In this document: piece after piece, positions 25,856 to 35,299 of the stretch
Position numbering within the stretch: position 1 is the stretch's first letter
Layout of the letters: each line of letters opens with the position of its first letter
From: Corynebacterium jeikeium
Lineage (GTDB): Bacteria > Actinomycetota > Actinomycetes > Mycobacteriales > Mycobacteriaceae
Assembly (NCBI RefSeq): GCF_000738265.1
Contig: NZ_JFCQ01000001.1
Location: forward strand, 1 to 64,000
Reading direction: 5' to 3'
Length of the DNA: 64,000 bases
Notes under the pieces: model-generated
Seen by the model: the letters and a program-made list of their open reading frames with translations, nothing else
Told to the model about the DNA's origin: nothing
Databases searched by the model: none
Made by a program: the position numbers and the translations under genes

Positions 25856-28459
25856 ATGCAGCTCAACAACTTCAAAAACTCGGTCTCCCGGCACTCCCAG
25901 CGCTCTCAGCGCGCGCAGCTTGTTCGGCGCTCCCAGCGCAAGGTTGCAGGTATTTCCCTTGCCCTGGCGGTGATTCCCTTCGCCGCGGTACCTGCAGCGA
26001 AAGCGACCGTTAGCTCCGAGACCGCGGTCGGATCCACCCTGGGATCCTCCAGCTTCGGTTCCTCGGCTGGTTCTTCGCTGACAGGGTCTTCGCTGACCGG
26101 TTCCTTGGGCTCTTCGCTGGCGGGCTCTTCGCTGGCGGGCTCCTCGAAGCCGGGCACCCCGGAGACCCCGGGCGCGCAGTCCACATTTGAGCGCACCGCA
26201 ACCTTCCCGGTGTACGAGAACCGTCCGGAGGGCGCGGACAAGTCCGCGGAGACGGTGGCGGAAATCTCCACGGTTTCTAAGGACGGCAAGACGCTGATCC
26301 ACACCGACGCCCTGGCGCAGCGCATCGGCTTTATCGACATCAGCGACCCGAACGCTCCGAAGGGTCTGGGCACCCTGGATCTAAAGGCGCAGGGACATGC
26401 CAAGGACGAGCCGACCTCCGTGGCCGTGTACGGCGATTACCTGCTGGTGGTTGTCGACGAGACCGGCGGGGACTTCGCCAACCCGAAGGGCCGCGTGGAC
26501 ATCGTGCGGATCTCCGACCGCACCCGCGTTTCCTCCATCGACTTGCAGGGCCAGCCGGACTCCATCGCCATCTCCCCCGCTGGCGCGCCAGGCAAGCCCA
26601 AGGCTGCCATCGCCATGGAGAACCAGCGCAACGAGGAGCACAACGACGGCAACCTGCCGCAGCTACCCACCGGATTTGTGCAAACCATCGACCTGTCAGG
26701 TGAGCCGAAGGACTGGAAGGCCACCCCGATCCGCTTTGAGGACGACAACGGCAAGCTGCTGGACGTGGTTCAGAAGGCCGGACTGGATACCCCGGAGGAT
26801 CTGGAGCCGGAGTACGTTAGCATCAACGGCAAGAACCAGCTGGCCGTCACTCTGCAGGAAAACAACGGCGTGGCCATCATCGACCTGCAGACTAACCGCA
26901 TCACCAACGTGTTTAGCGCAGGCAGCGCTGAGGTCAAGGGCGTGGACACCAAGTCCGACAAGCTCATCAACCCCACCGACACCCTGCCTGCTACCCCGCG
27001 CGAGCCGGACGCCATCGCGTGGATCGACGACAACCACCTAGCCACCGCCAACGAGGGCGACTGGAAGGGCGGCACCCGCGGCTGGACCGTCTTCGACACC
27101 AGCGGCAAGGTCACCTGGGATGCCGGCAACTCCGTGGAGAATCTGGCCATCCGCCACGGCCTGCACAACAACAAGCGCGCCAAGAAGAAGGGCGTGGAGA
27201 TCGAGGGCATTGCTACCGCCACGATGAACAGCACCAACTACGCGTTCGTTGGCTCCGAGCGCTCCAACTTCGTGGCCGTGTACAACGTCAACGATCCGGC
27301 GAACCCGCAGTTCGTGCAGATGCTCTTCACCACCAACGGCCCGGAGGGCATCCTGCCGATCCCGGAGCGGAACATGCTCGCCGTATCCAGCGAGGTCGAC
27401 GAGCCAGACAGCGCCGTGCGCAGCGCGGTGACGCTATACCGCCTGGGTGGCAAGGACTCTCAGCCCTCCATCGTTTCCGCCGACGAGGGCGAGGCACCGA
27501 TCGGCTGGGGCGCGCTGGGTTCCCTTACTGCCGATCCGAAGGACGCCAACCGCCTGTACGCGGCCTCTGACTCCGCGTACGCGAACGGCTGGGTGTACAC
27601 CATCGACGCCTCCAAGCAGCCTGCCGTGATTACCGAACGCCGCGCTGTGAAGCGCGACGGTGCTCCGGCCGAGGGCCTGGACATCGAGGGCATTTCCGTA
27701 GCCGCCGACGGTGGCTTCTGGATTGCTTCCGAGGGCAAGAAGGGCAAGGATAACCGCCTGTTCCACACCGATAAGGACCTCAACATCACCTCTACGGTCG
27801 AACTACCTGCCGACGTTGCTGAGCACATCGGCAAGTGGGGGCTAGAGGGCGTCACTTCCACAAAGGACGCCCACGGCGTGGAACAGCTATACGTCGCCGT
27901 GCAACGACCACTGTGGAAGGACCCGGAGGCGAAGAAGCTCGAGGCGCAGGAAGGCGAGAACACCACCCGCATCGGCAAGTACGACACGAAGACCAAGAAG
28001 TGGCAGTGGTTCGGCTACGAGCTGGAGAAGCCCGCTGGCAAGGGCGATTGGATGGGCCTGTCGGAGATCACGGCGCTGGACGATAAGCACCTGTTGGTGA
28101 TCGAGCGCGACAAGCTGAACGGCCCGGATGCGAAGGTCAAGCGCGTGATGAAGGTGACGCTGCCCGAGGGCGGCGAGGGTCTTGGTCAGGGTGCTGGCCA
28201 GGGCGCGGGCACGGGCGAGGCTCAGGGCGCGGGTGCGGGCGAGGCTCAGGGCGCGAATGGTGGCGCGCTGCCGATGGTGAAGAAGGAGCTGGCCGTGGAC
28301 GTGCTGCCGAAGCTGCGCGCCACCAATGGCTGGACGCAGGAGAAGCTTGAAGGCTTCACCATCACAGCGGATGGCCAGATGTACGCGGTGACGGATAATG
28401 ACGCGCTGGAGGATGCCACTGGCGAGACCGTCTTCCTACGCCTGGGCAAGGTGAAGTAG
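25856..28459 (+). CDS. Secreted phytase/esterase-like beta-propeller protein
   Basis: This is an 867-residue exported protein. A long twin-Arg/Lys-rich n-region (residues 1-32) and hydrophobic core (33-50) form a Sec-type signal, cleaved near AKA. A Ser/Gly/Leu repeat linker of about 50 residues follows. The rest resembles the 'esterase-like activity of phytase' family joined to a choice-of-anchor beta-propeller (LVVVDETGGDFANPKGR, EYVSINGKNQLAV, EGDWKGG, LDIEGISV, GLSEITALD). A Gly/Gln/Ala repeat splits the C-terminal domain (residues about 775-805). Phosphate-ester hydrolysis outside the cell is a guess. Neither repeat looks structural; both may vary between strains. Confidence 0.75.
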   Translation: MQLNNFKNSVSRHSQRSQRAQLVRRSQRKVAGISLALAVIPFAAVPAAKATVSSETAVGSTLGSSSFGSSAGSSLTGSSLTGSLGSSLAGSSLAGSSKPGTPETPGAQSTFERTATFPVYENRPEGADKSAETVAEISTVSKDGKTLIHTDALAQRIGFIDISDPNAPKGLGTLDLKAQGHAKDEPTSVAVYGDYLLVVVDETGGDFANPKGRVDIVRISDRTRVSSIDLQGQPDSIAISPAGAPGKPKAAIAMENQRNEEHNDGNLPQLPTGFVQTIDLSGEPKDWKATPIRFEDDNGKLLDVVQKAGLDTPEDLEPEYVSINGKNQLAVTLQENNGVAIIDLQTNRITNVFSAGSAEVKGVDTKSDKLINPTDTLPATPREPDAIAWIDDNHLATANEGDWKGGTRGWTVFDTSGKVTWDAGNSVENLAIRHGLHNNKRAKKKGVEIEGIATATMNSTNYAFVGSERSNFVAVYNVNDPANPQFVQMLFTTNGPEGILPIPERNMLAVSSEVDEPDSAVRSAVTLYRLGGKDSQPSIVSADEGEAPIGWGALGSLTADPKDANRLYAASDSAYANGWVYTIDASKQPAVITERRAVKRDGAPAEGLDIEGISVAADGGFWIASEGKKGKDNRLFHTDKDLNITSTVELPADVAEHIGKWGLEGVTSTKDAHGVEQLYVAVQRPLWKDPEAKKLEAQEGENTTRIGKYDTKTKKWQWFGYELEKPAGKGDWMGLSEITALDDKHLLVIERDKLNGPDAKVKRVMKVTLPEGGEGLGQGAGQGAGTGEAQGAGAGEAQGANGGALPMVKKELAVDVLPKLRATNGWTQEKLEGFTITADGQMYAVTDNDALEDATGETVFLRLGKVK

Positions 28460-28556
28460 CAGGCGGGCAGCGGTGCCAACTGGGCAGGCCGGGGCTCTCA
28501 GTGCAGCCCTAGTGCAGCCCTATCGCTGCGAAGCGTGAGGATCTAGGCTGAAATCC

Positions 28557-29150
28557 ATGGACCTACTTCTCGCTTCATACCTGCACCCAAACATCAGCGA
28601 CTACCTGTCTGGCCGAGTTCTTTACATCGACGATGCGGCTTCCACAATGAGGCAGGCTCCGTTCGCACAGGAAGAGCTCAATGCCATCAAGGACGTCGCC
28701 GACGCGGTGGTTCCCATCACGGTAGCTGAGACAAGCCCTGCTGCTTTCCGCAATGAACTGGACGCTGCGGACTGCATCTACGTGGCCGGAGGCGAATCTT
28801 TCCGCCTGCTCTACGGATTGAAGTCCACTGGGGCTGACGAATTGCTGGTTGACGCTGTTCGGAGCGGAAAGCCCTATGCGGGGAGTTCGGCAGGCGCAAT
28901 TATTGCTGGCCCCTCCGTCGAACCGGCGTCTGTGATGGACGACCCGACTGTGGCTCCGCAGCTCACGGATTGCTCGGGCCTCAATCTCACGGAGTTTGTC
29001 ATTGTCCCCCACGCCCAGGGCACGACTGGCCCGTACCCCATCGAGGTCATCAGCCAAACAGTGGAAAAGTACGGCAAGGATTGGAAACTGGTACTGCTCC
29101 GCGATGGGCAAGCGCTGCATGTCAGTAGCCGCGGTTCAATGCTGATTTAG
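28557..29150 (+). CDS. Peptidase E-like S51 family protein
   Basis: The 197-residue protein has the alpha/beta fold of S51 dipeptidases (aspartyl dipeptidase and cyanophycinase relatives). The nucleophile-elbow motif is GSSAGAIIAG with Ser near residue 110, preceded by IYVAGGESFRLLYGL. His in VIVPHAQG may be the base. It lacks a signal peptide, so it is cytoplasmic. The substrate is unknown. TAGGCT (28544-28549) is 7 bases before the ATG, which suggests a leaderless mRNA. Confidence 0.85.
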   Translation: MDLLLASYLHPNISDYLSGRVLYIDDAASTMRQAPFAQEELNAIKDVADAVVPITVAETSPAAFRNELDAADCIYVAGGESFRLLYGLKSTGADELLVDAVRSGKPYAGSSAGAIIAGPSVEPASVMDDPTVAPQLTDCSGLNLTEFVIVPHAQGTTGPYPIEVISQTVEKYGKDWKLVLLRDGQALHVSSRGSMLI

Positions 29151-29201
29151 CGCCACAGCTTCCAAGCGGATCCCGCCTGTTGTCCGGGCGAATCCCGCCT
29201 G

Positions 29202-29495
29202 CTATTCCAGGCGAATGTCCCAAATCTTCGAGTTATTGAAAGTAGCGGGTGTGCAGCTAATTTTGGCAACGCGCTGACCTGCAGAAACAGAATAGTTATA
29301 TTCTAAGACGTGGAATTTGGGACATTCCCCCTTCCCCGGGCAGAGCTCTGGCAGGCCCCAGGCGGAACCCGGCTCTTCAGCGATTGGGTTGACGGTGTCG
29401 TTCGCGCCGATGACCAGCACCACGTCGATGTTCCCGAAGCCGTCTTCGACCTCGTCGAGTTCAAGGACAATGCCATAAGGCACCTTGGCCTCGGC
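29202..29495 (-). pseudogene. pntB: Relic of pntB fused to an unrelated tail
   Basis: The minus-strand frame reads [16 protein letters not shown] and then [13 protein letters not shown] (29343-29495). This is the NADP-binding signature near the C-terminus of the transhydrogenase beta subunit. The membrane domain and most of the dIII domain are absent. After GLPEL the homology stops, and a 46-residue tail with two Cys (29202-29342) follows that is not PntB. No pntA or intact pntB is nearby. I read this as a deletion relic joined to other DNA. Confidence 0.75.
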
Positions 29496-29582
29496 TCTGT
29501 GGAGACGGCGCCAATTAAAGCCATTCAGAGTTACCGAAATAAAGCCATGCGAGGCTTTAAAAACTTGCGTAGTCTCACTGCC

Positions 29583-30446
29583 ATGTTCGGACTATTTGGC
29601 AAGAAGAACAAGAACAACACCACCCCACCACAAGAATCAGCCGCTCAGCAGCCAGCAGCGCAGGAAGCTACTGGTCAGCAGCCAACAGCGCAGCAGCCAG
29701 GAGCTCAGCACGGCCACTTGAAATTTCAGCACGACAGCGACGGTAACGCGACCTTAACCGCCCCGAATGGCGAGCTGGTGTACGGCATCATCTCCCCTGC
29801 CCCGCAAGACGCCAGCAACTACTCATACGCAAAGGAGATTCTGCCGGGCGTCTACCGCTTCCTCGCCACCGTAGATTCCGGTTTCAAGCCACTCTCCGAC
29901 GCTGATCTGCCGGAGGGCTTCAGCCTTGATCAGCCAGTTCTTGGCGACGCGAACTTCCCCGGCACAGACCAGCCCGCCACCAACTACACCTTTTGGGCAG
30001 TCGCTTTCGGAGCCACAGAGCATAAGTCCCTCGAAACGTTGAAGATTGCAAGCGCTGGCGATGTCTTCTTCCAGGTTAAGTCCGACTTCCCTTTCGGGGC
30101 GACGCTCGCCATCACGTTCGATCTCTTCCTGCAGATCACCAAGATTCCTGACCATGGCCACGGACACGTGGTCTCCATGCCCGGTGGCAGCACGGTTCTG
30201 GTTCACCCTGTGGTGCCGAACCAGCCGGCGGACAACATTATGCAGCAGATGACCCAGACCCGCCACGAGCTGCGCCAGCACCCGGTGAACGTCTCTCCGC
30301 TGACGTTCTGGGTGCACGATAACCACTGGGATGTGCTCACCGCCAAGGATGGCGTATCCCTCTTCCCGCCGGAGAACTTCCCTGTTCAGCGCAATGCTGA
30401 CGGCGCGCCGGTGACATCCCGCGGCGATTCCGGTACGCGAGCTTAA
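29583..30446 (+). CDS. Hypothetical protein, paralogue of the next gene (copy 1)
   Basis: This 287-residue protein is of no family I recognise. It starts [12 protein letters not shown], followed by a Gln/Ala/Pro-rich linker to about residue 43 with repeats of QQPxAQ. A globular domain follows ([71 protein letters not shown]). The domain is clearly related to the next gene. The start at 29583 is chosen because the upstream 91 codons of the open frame are antisense to the pntB relic. No signal peptide is visible. Confidence 0.75.
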   Translation: MFGLFGKKNKNNTTPPQESAAQQPAAQEATGQQPTAQQPGAQHGHLKFQHDSDGNATLTAPNGELVYGIISPAPQDASNYSYAKEILPGVYRFLATVDSGFKPLSDADLPEGFSLDQPVLGDANFPGTDQPATNYTFWAVAFGATEHKSLETLKIASAGDVFFQVKSDFPFGATLAITFDLFLQITKIPDHGHGHVVSMPGGSTVLVHPVVPNQPADNIMQQMTQTRHELRQHPVNVSPLTFWVHDNHWDVLTAKDGVSLFPPENFPVQRNADGAPVTSRGDSGTRA

Positions 30447-30464
30447 AGCAGGATTAAAGGATCG

Positions 30465-31214
30465 GTGACCATGCTGCGAATCACGACTGAGCCCGACGGA
30501 TCATCCACCCTCACCAACGCCAACGGCGCGGAGATCTACGCCTTCATCACGCCACTGCCGCAGGATGCGTCGAAGGTCACCTACGCTAAGCCCTCCCCGA
30601 TTCCGAATGTCCATCGCATGCTGGCAACGCTGGAGGGCGGACACTTCAACCCGATCGAGGATAAGGATCTCCCAGACAGCTTCGACATGGATGCCAAGCC
30701 AACATCGGAGTTGTTCTTCCCCGGGGTTGACGCAACTAATGGGTCCATGCCGCTGTTCTTCATGGCGCTATCCAACACGATCCACAAGTCGCTGAACGAG
30801 TTGCACCGTGTTACGTCGGCAACGCAGTATGACATACAGCTGCTGGAGTTCGATTTCCCCTTCGCAGCCGCATGGATCTGCGCATTCCCCACGATGGTGC
30901 AGATGCTGGAGTTACCTGACCACGGGTACGGCCACGTAGCGTCTGTCGTCGGCGGGCGCACGATCTTCATCCATGCGATCCGCCCGGACAACACCGCGGA
31001 TGACATCATGGCGCTCGCCGCGGTTACGGAGCAGTACTACCCCATGCAGGTCGGCAAGGTTTCTCCGCAGGTCTTCTGGATTCAGGGGACGAAGTGGCGC
31101 TCGCTGGCGCTGAAGGAAGGGCGCGGCCTCTTCTTGCCGGAGGATTTCCCCGTGAAGCGTAATGCCGACGGCGCGCCACTTATGTCCGACGGCAGGGCGG
31201 GCATTCGCGTTTAG
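30465..31214 (+). CDS. Hypothetical protein, paralogue of the preceding gene (copy 2)
   Basis: This 249-residue protein matches the globular domain of its neighbour end to end: both have the [16 protein letters not shown] region, LPDHGYGHVASVVGG, VFWIQGTKWRSL and a near-identical ending FPVKRNADGAPLMS. It lacks the neighbour's N-terminal Gln/Pro linker. The pair is a tandem duplication and probably an operon (18-base gap, AAAGG upstream). The start is GTG at 30465, or ATG at 30471. The function is unknown. Confidence 0.75.
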   Translation: MTMLRITTEPDGSSTLTNANGAEIYAFITPLPQDASKVTYAKPSPIPNVHRMLATLEGGHFNPIEDKDLPDSFDMDAKPTSELFFPGVDATNGSMPLFFMALSNTIHKSLNELHRVTSATQYDIQLLEFDFPFAAAWICAFPTMVQMLELPDHGYGHVASVVGGRTIFIHAIRPDNTADDIMALAAVTEQYYPMQVGKVSPQVFWIQGTKWRSLALKEGRGLFLPEDFPVKRNADGAPLMSDGRAGIRV

Positions 31215-31768
31215 CTCTCTCGCATCTTCTTCTTGCGCATATCCAGTGCGAAAGCGATACCGATAACTGCAGCATGCACGTTCTCGTCAAGTCCCGGTTC
31301 AATGATGATGCGGTACGCAGTCTTGCCCATCAGTGCCCTGCCTAAACCAGGAGATTGCGCGTTCACCTGCGCGATATTGCGCCCCTGGCTCGACAACGTG
31401 TGGTCGGGCTGGAAAGACTCGCCGTAGACCTCAATCTGCGGATAACCGGCAATATCTACGTCATATTTGGCGTTGAACCACGCAAACCGCTTCGTGATGT
31501 GCGCGAGCTCTGAGTGTTCGCCGGACTCAGGGTCGGTTCGGTGTACGGCGTACCTGTCGAAGAAGAAATTCACCGGGTCCTCGATCGTAAGCACAGTCGT
31601 GCCTGCCTCATCGAAAATCTCTACCCCGCGCGAAGCTTTGAACAGATCGCCCAGCTTCCGCGTCTGGCGCGCAGTACCGAGCTGTACGCCCTGCGGATCG
31701 GTGATGGTGAACTCGTCCCGACCGATCGCCTGGTATTGGGAGATAATCAACTCATTCGACGTGAACAC
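31211..31768 (-). CDS. LURP-one/scramblase-like protein
   Basis: The 185-residue protein has the tubby-like LURP-one pattern: QYQAIGRDEFTITDPQG at the start, a middle beta region (EIFDEAGTTVLTIEDP), and the C-terminal hydrophobic helix HAAVIGIAFALDM followed by basic residues. Such proteins may bind membranes or lipids; the bacterial role is unknown. GTG at 31768 is the most plausible start. The open frame continues upstream only because it reads through the two tRNA genes. Its stop overlaps the convergent gene at 30465 by four bases. Confidence 0.75.
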   Translation of the reverse strand: MFTSNELIISQYQAIGRDEFTITDPQGVQLGTARQTRKLGDLFKASRGVEIFDEAGTTVLTIEDPVNFFFDRYAVHRTDPESGEHSELAHITKRFAWFNAKYDVDIAGYPQIEVYGESFQPDHTLSSQGRNIAQVNAQSPGLGRALMGKTAYRIIIEPGLDENVHAAVIGIAFALDMRKKKMRES

Positions 31769-31843
31769 GCCACCAACGATAAAGAAAACCTCCAGCCCGC
31801 TTCTGAAGTGAAGCCGACCGGAGGTCGTCGTATTCAATATTTG

Positions 31844-31916
31844 TACCCCGTACGGGATTTGAACCCGTGTTACCGGCGTGAGAGGCCGGCGTCCTAGGCC
31901 GCTAGACGAACGGGGC
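31844..31916 (-). tRNA. tRNA-Glu (anticodon CTC), second copy
   Basis: The sequence is identical across 73 bases to the tRNA-Glu at 12771-12843, with the same CTCTCAC anticodon loop. It follows tRNA-Gln with a single base between them, so the two are processed from one transcript. Confidence 0.95.
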
Positions 31917-31917
31917 G

Positions 31918-31989
31918 CTGGCCTACCAGGACTCGAACCTAGAATGACGGTACCAGAAACCGTAGTGTTGCCAATTACACCATAGGCCA
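31918..31989 (-). tRNA. tRNA-Gln (anticodon CTG)
   Basis: The 72-base cloverleaf has acceptor arms TGGCCTA/TAGGCCA and discriminator G. The anticodon loop is TTCTGGT in an ACGGT/ACCGT stem, and the T loop is GGTTCGAGTCC. CCA is not encoded. It lies between gltX and tRNA-Glu on the same strand. Confidence 0.95.
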
Positions 31990-32180
31990 TCGTTCGTCGA
32001 ACAAAACCCGCAAGCGTTACTCCCCGGATATCCAGGTCGTTGAACACTGCGAACCTCGTTCGCAACGGTGAATACTATAACCAGAACAGCGAATTACAAG
32101 CAAATCAGCTGGTCAATCCACATTTTCTGGTCATCGTACGCTCACTGCGCCGCCGCTCCCGCAGGGCGGCACGCGCTACT

Positions 32181-32252
32181 GTTCCTACCGTTGCGCCTAC
32201 CGCAGTTCCTACCGTTGCGCCTACCGCAGTGCCTACCGCTGCGCCTACTGCT
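32181..32252. repeat. 24-bp tandem repeat at the 3' end of gltX
   Basis: Units at 32181-32204 and 32205-32228 are identical; a third at 32229-32252 differs at four positions. The array ends 8 bases before the gltX stop codon and lies in the 270-base gap between gltX and tRNA-Gln. Nothing else is seen in that gap except the presumed tRNA promoter. Confidence 0.8.
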
Positions 32253-32259
32253 GCGCGGG

Positions 32260-33759
32260 CTACTGCGCGGGTGCGAACGGCGTCTGCTCGCGGGCGGACT
32301 TCAGGCGCGCCAGCGTGGACTCCTTGCCCAGCAGCTCCATGGACTCGAACAGCGGCGGGGACACAGCCGCACCGCTGATGGCCACGCGCAGGGCACCGTA
32401 GGCCTTGCGCGGCTTCAGCTCCATCTCCTCGATCAGCTTCGACTGCAGCGCATTCTCGATGACGTCAGTCTTGAACTCTCCGTCCGCGATGGCCTCCAGC
32501 TGCGCGATGGCAACCTCGAGAACCTCCACCGCGTCCTCCTTCAGGTTCTTCTTCGCGGCCTTCTCGTCCAGGGACAAGTCGGCGTCAGAAGTAATGAGGA
32601 AGCGAAGCAGACCGTCAGCGTCCGAGAGCGTCTTGATGCGCGTCTGCACCAGCTCCGCGGCGAAGGCGAACTTGTCCGCGGGATAGTCCGCCGGGAAGTC
32701 CTTGTACTCCTCCAGGTAGGCGCGCAGACGCTCGGTGAAGTCGCCCAGCTCGAGCAGGCGGATGTGGTCGGCGTTGATGGCCTCCAGCTTCTTCTGGTCG
32801 AAGCGCGCCGGGTTCGGCTTCACGTCCGCCACATCGAAGTTGTCGATGAGCTGCTGCATCGTGAAGATATCCTCGTCCGCGGACAGCGACCAGCCCAAAA
32901 GCGACAGGTAGTTCAGCATGCCCTCGGGGATGATGCCGTTGTCGCGGTGGTTGAACAGGTTGGATTCCGGGTCGCGCTTGGAGAGCTTCTTGTTGCCCTC
33001 GCCCATCACGAACGGTAGGTGGCCGAATGTAGGTACTTGTTTAGCGACGCCCACCCGTACCAGCGCCTCGTAGAGTGCGATCTGTCGCGGTGTGGATGGC
33101 AGCAGATCTTCACCTCGCAGGACGTGCGTGATCTCCATCAGAGCATCGTCCACCGGGTTGACGAGGGTGTACAGCGGCTGGCCGTTGGAGCGCGCGACCA
33201 CGAAGTCCGGGACGGTCTTGCCGTCCACGCTCATGTCGCCGCGGACCAGGTCGTGCCATTCGTAGATGCGATCGTCGGGCATGCGCAGGCGCCAGACCGG
33301 CTCGCGGCCTTCCGCCTTGAACTGCGCGATCTGCTCTTCAGTGAGGTCGCGGTCGTAGTTGTCGTAGCCCAGCTGGGGGTCCCGGCCAGCAGCCCTGTGG
33401 CGGGCCTGGACTTCCTCGTTGGTGGAGTAGGCCGGGTACACGTCGCCGGATTCCTTCAGCTTCTCCAGGACGTCCGCGTAGATGTCCATGCGCTGGGACT
33501 GGCGGTAGGGCTCGTGCGGGCCGCCGACCTCGATCCCCTCGTCCCAGCCGAGGTTCAGCCACTTCAGGGAATCGATGATGGCCTGGTAGGACTCTTCGGA
33601 GTCTCGCTTCGCATCAGTATCCTCGATGCGGAAGATGAGCTTGCCGCCGGTGTGGCGGGCATAAGCCCAGTTGAACAGTGCCGTGCGCACCATGCCGACG
33701 TGCGGGGTGCCGGTGGGCGACGGGCAGAATCGAACGCGAACTTCGCTAACTTCACTCAT
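32260..33759 (-). CDS. gltX: Glutamyl-tRNA synthetase
   Basis: This 499-residue class I synthetase has the HIGH-type motif as HVGM in [18 protein letters not shown], and the KMSKS-type motif as KLSKRD. Actinobacteria usually lack GlnRS and use a non-discriminating GluRS, charging both tRNA-Glu and tRNA-Gln before GatCAB amidation. The two tRNA genes directly downstream on the same strand fit that role well. The start is ATG at 33759. Confidence 0.97.
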   Translation of the reverse strand: MSEVSEVRVRFCPSPTGTPHVGMVRTALFNWAYARHTGGKLIFRIEDTDAKRDSEESYQAIIDSLKWLNLGWDEGIEVGGPHEPYRQSQRMDIYADVLEKLKESGDVYPAYSTNEEVQARHRAAGRDPQLGYDNYDRDLTEEQIAQFKAEGREPVWRLRMPDDRIYEWHDLVRGDMSVDGKTVPDFVVARSNGQPLYTLVNPVDDALMEITHVLRGEDLLPSTPRQIALYEALVRVGVAKQVPTFGHLPFVMGEGNKKLSKRDPESNLFNHRDNGIIPEGMLNYLSLLGWSLSADEDIFTMQQLIDNFDVADVKPNPARFDQKKLEAINADHIRLLELGDFTERLRAYLEEYKDFPADYPADKFAFAAELVQTRIKTLSDADGLLRFLITSDADLSLDEKAAKKNLKEDAVEVLEVAIAQLEAIADGEFKTDVIENALQSKLIEEMELKPRKAYGALRVAISGAAVSPPLFESMELLGKESTLARLKSAREQTPFAPAQ

Positions 33760-33816
33760 GGTATTTAACTGTACCTTTTCGTGTTCAGCGCTTCGCGGTC
33801 GCTAGGGGTGGTGCGA

Positions 33817-34872
33817 CTAGGCGTGACGCTGGCGCGACAGGAAGTGCCATGCAGCCGTCGGAGCGTCCGGAGCGTAGGCATTCCAGTTGTGGCCTCCCAT
33901 GTGTGCGCGCCACAACACGGTCGACGCTCGGCAGCCACTGTAGGTATAGCCGCTAGTAGCAGGGTGGGCACGAGTTCCGTGCAGAGTCCCCATGTTGCAG
34001 GAGTTACGGCGTGCTGCATTGTCGAAAGCAGCGCGAGCGCCGTAGTAGTGCATGCCGTGACGGACACCGCCGCCGTAGCGAACTACGTTGTCGTGAGTGC
34101 CGTGGATCAGCATCGTCGGTACGTTGCGGCCTTTGCAGTTCTCCATGGTGGCGTCATAATAAGCACCAGAAACAGACACAACACCAGCAACCAAATCCGG
34201 AGCCTGGCAGGCCAGATTCATCGCCATGCCGCCACCGTTGGACATGCCAGCCGCGTAGATACGCTTAGTGTCGACGTTGTAACGCTTAGCGAGGGTCTTG
34301 ACCATGGTGCGGACAAAGGCAACATCCTCGCCGCGGCGAGTCTTGGAATACGGCGCGCCTTCCCATGCGTGGCCGATGCCCTCCGGGTGAACGACGATAG
34401 CGGTGCGGCCAGCGATCGCGTTGAAGCGAGACATGTCCTTTGCGCTTGCAGCCGATTGGCCAAGACCGCCAAACATGAAGAGGATCGGTTTCTTGCGGTT
34501 CCCCGAGTTGGCTGGGACGTCGACAAGGGCAGTGCGGGTCTTACCGTTGACGTTGAAGGTCTGGTAGTTGTTCGCCGGACGCGGGGACATGCCACTAGCC
34601 AGGCCGCTGAGGCTGCCAGAGAGTTTGCCTACCAGGCTGTTTGGGGTTGCAGCGCTGGCCTGCGGAGTTGCAGAGTCGTTGCCTGCAGCGGTGTCCAGAG
34701 CCGGGCCGGCTAGAGTGCCGGTGGCGAGGCCGAGAGCTACCGCGAGGGAAAGAGTGAGCTTGCGGAAGCGATCGGCGTGGGTACGACCAGTGGAGTGAGT
34801 GGCGGCGTGGGAGTGAGCCACGCTGTGGGCCGCGGAGCCGTTAAGACTTAGACGCATGAAGGATTTTTGCAC
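33817..34872 (-). CDS. Secreted polyhydroxybutyrate depolymerase-like esterase (copy 1)
   Basis: This is a 351-residue exported alpha/beta hydrolase. A long His/Ser/Ala-rich n-region is followed by a signal core (LTLSLAVALGLATG) and a Ser/Gly linker. The nucleophile motif GMSNGGGMAMNLAC carries the catalytic Ser, with His near HMGGHNWN. It resembles LpqC/PHB depolymerase-like esterases; the natural substrate may be a cell-envelope or host ester. It is paralogous to the gene at 35300. A leaderless GTG start at 34872 is likely, with TATGTT 6 bases upstream; ATG at 34857 is an alternative. Confidence 0.85.
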   Translation of the reverse strand: MQKSFMRLSLNGSAAHSVAHSHAATHSTGRTHADRFRKLTLSLAVALGLATGTLAGPALDTAAGNDSATPQASAATPNSLVGKLSGSLSGLASGMSPRPANNYQTFNVNGKTRTALVDVPANSGNRKKPILFMFGGLGQSAASAKDMSRFNAIAGRTAIVVHPEGIGHAWEGAPYSKTRRGEDVAFVRTMVKTLAKRYNVDTKRIYAAGMSNGGGMAMNLACQAPDLVAGVVSVSGAYYDATMENCKGRNVPTMLIHGTHDNVVRYGGGVRHGMHYYGARAAFDNAARRNSCNMGTLHGTRAHPATSGYTYSGCRASTVLWRAHMGGHNWNAYAPDAPTAAWHFLSRQRHA

Positions 34873-35299
34873 CGCTTAAACATACACCTAGCGGCGGGAA
34901 TTACCCACTTTCCCTTTAAAAACCATTCAGGCGGGTGTAGCCCTGGCAAGCCCCTGTGACCCATGAGGCACAATCTTCCCCATCAGTCACATCTCTTTCC
35001 AGGAAGCCCTCGTATTTCACTCGCCATAACACCCCTTCCTCAGGGCACCTGACTACTCCCCTCGCCTACAACCTCCGACAGCATCGCCCCGCCACATTCA
35101 CCCCTACCTCCTCACCCCGCCTACAAAGAACCTTCACGGCACCTGCACCTCACTAGTCGTCGCCTTTTGCGCCGATGGGCACTTGTATCTGCGCCGATGA
35201 GCACCTAAATGTCGTTAGAACGGGAATCCGTTAGCGACTCCAGTTTTCATTTACCTAAAAGCGCAGCAGCTGGTCAGCCATATGCCCCAGCGCAGCTAA
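34873..35299. other. 427-base gap between the two esterase genes
   Basis: The gap holds the promoter of the downstream esterase gene at its left end. Two imperfect 22-base direct repeats begin TGCGCCGATG (35168-35189 and 35190-35211). A 66-codon frame at 34956-35156 is low in complexity, lacks a ribosome site, and is not called. No RNA gene is recognised. Confidence 0.5.

Noticed and set aside
29310..29582. N-terminal extension of the hypothetical protein at 29583
   Set aside because: These 91 codons are antisense to the pntB relic and do not resemble the paralogue.
31769..32065. Upstream extension of the LURP-one-like gene
   Set aside because: The frame reads through tRNA-Glu and tRNA-Gln, so it is open only by chance.
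34956..35156. 66-codon frame between the esterase genes
   Set aside because: It is low in complexity, with no ribosome site, no family and no partner gene.
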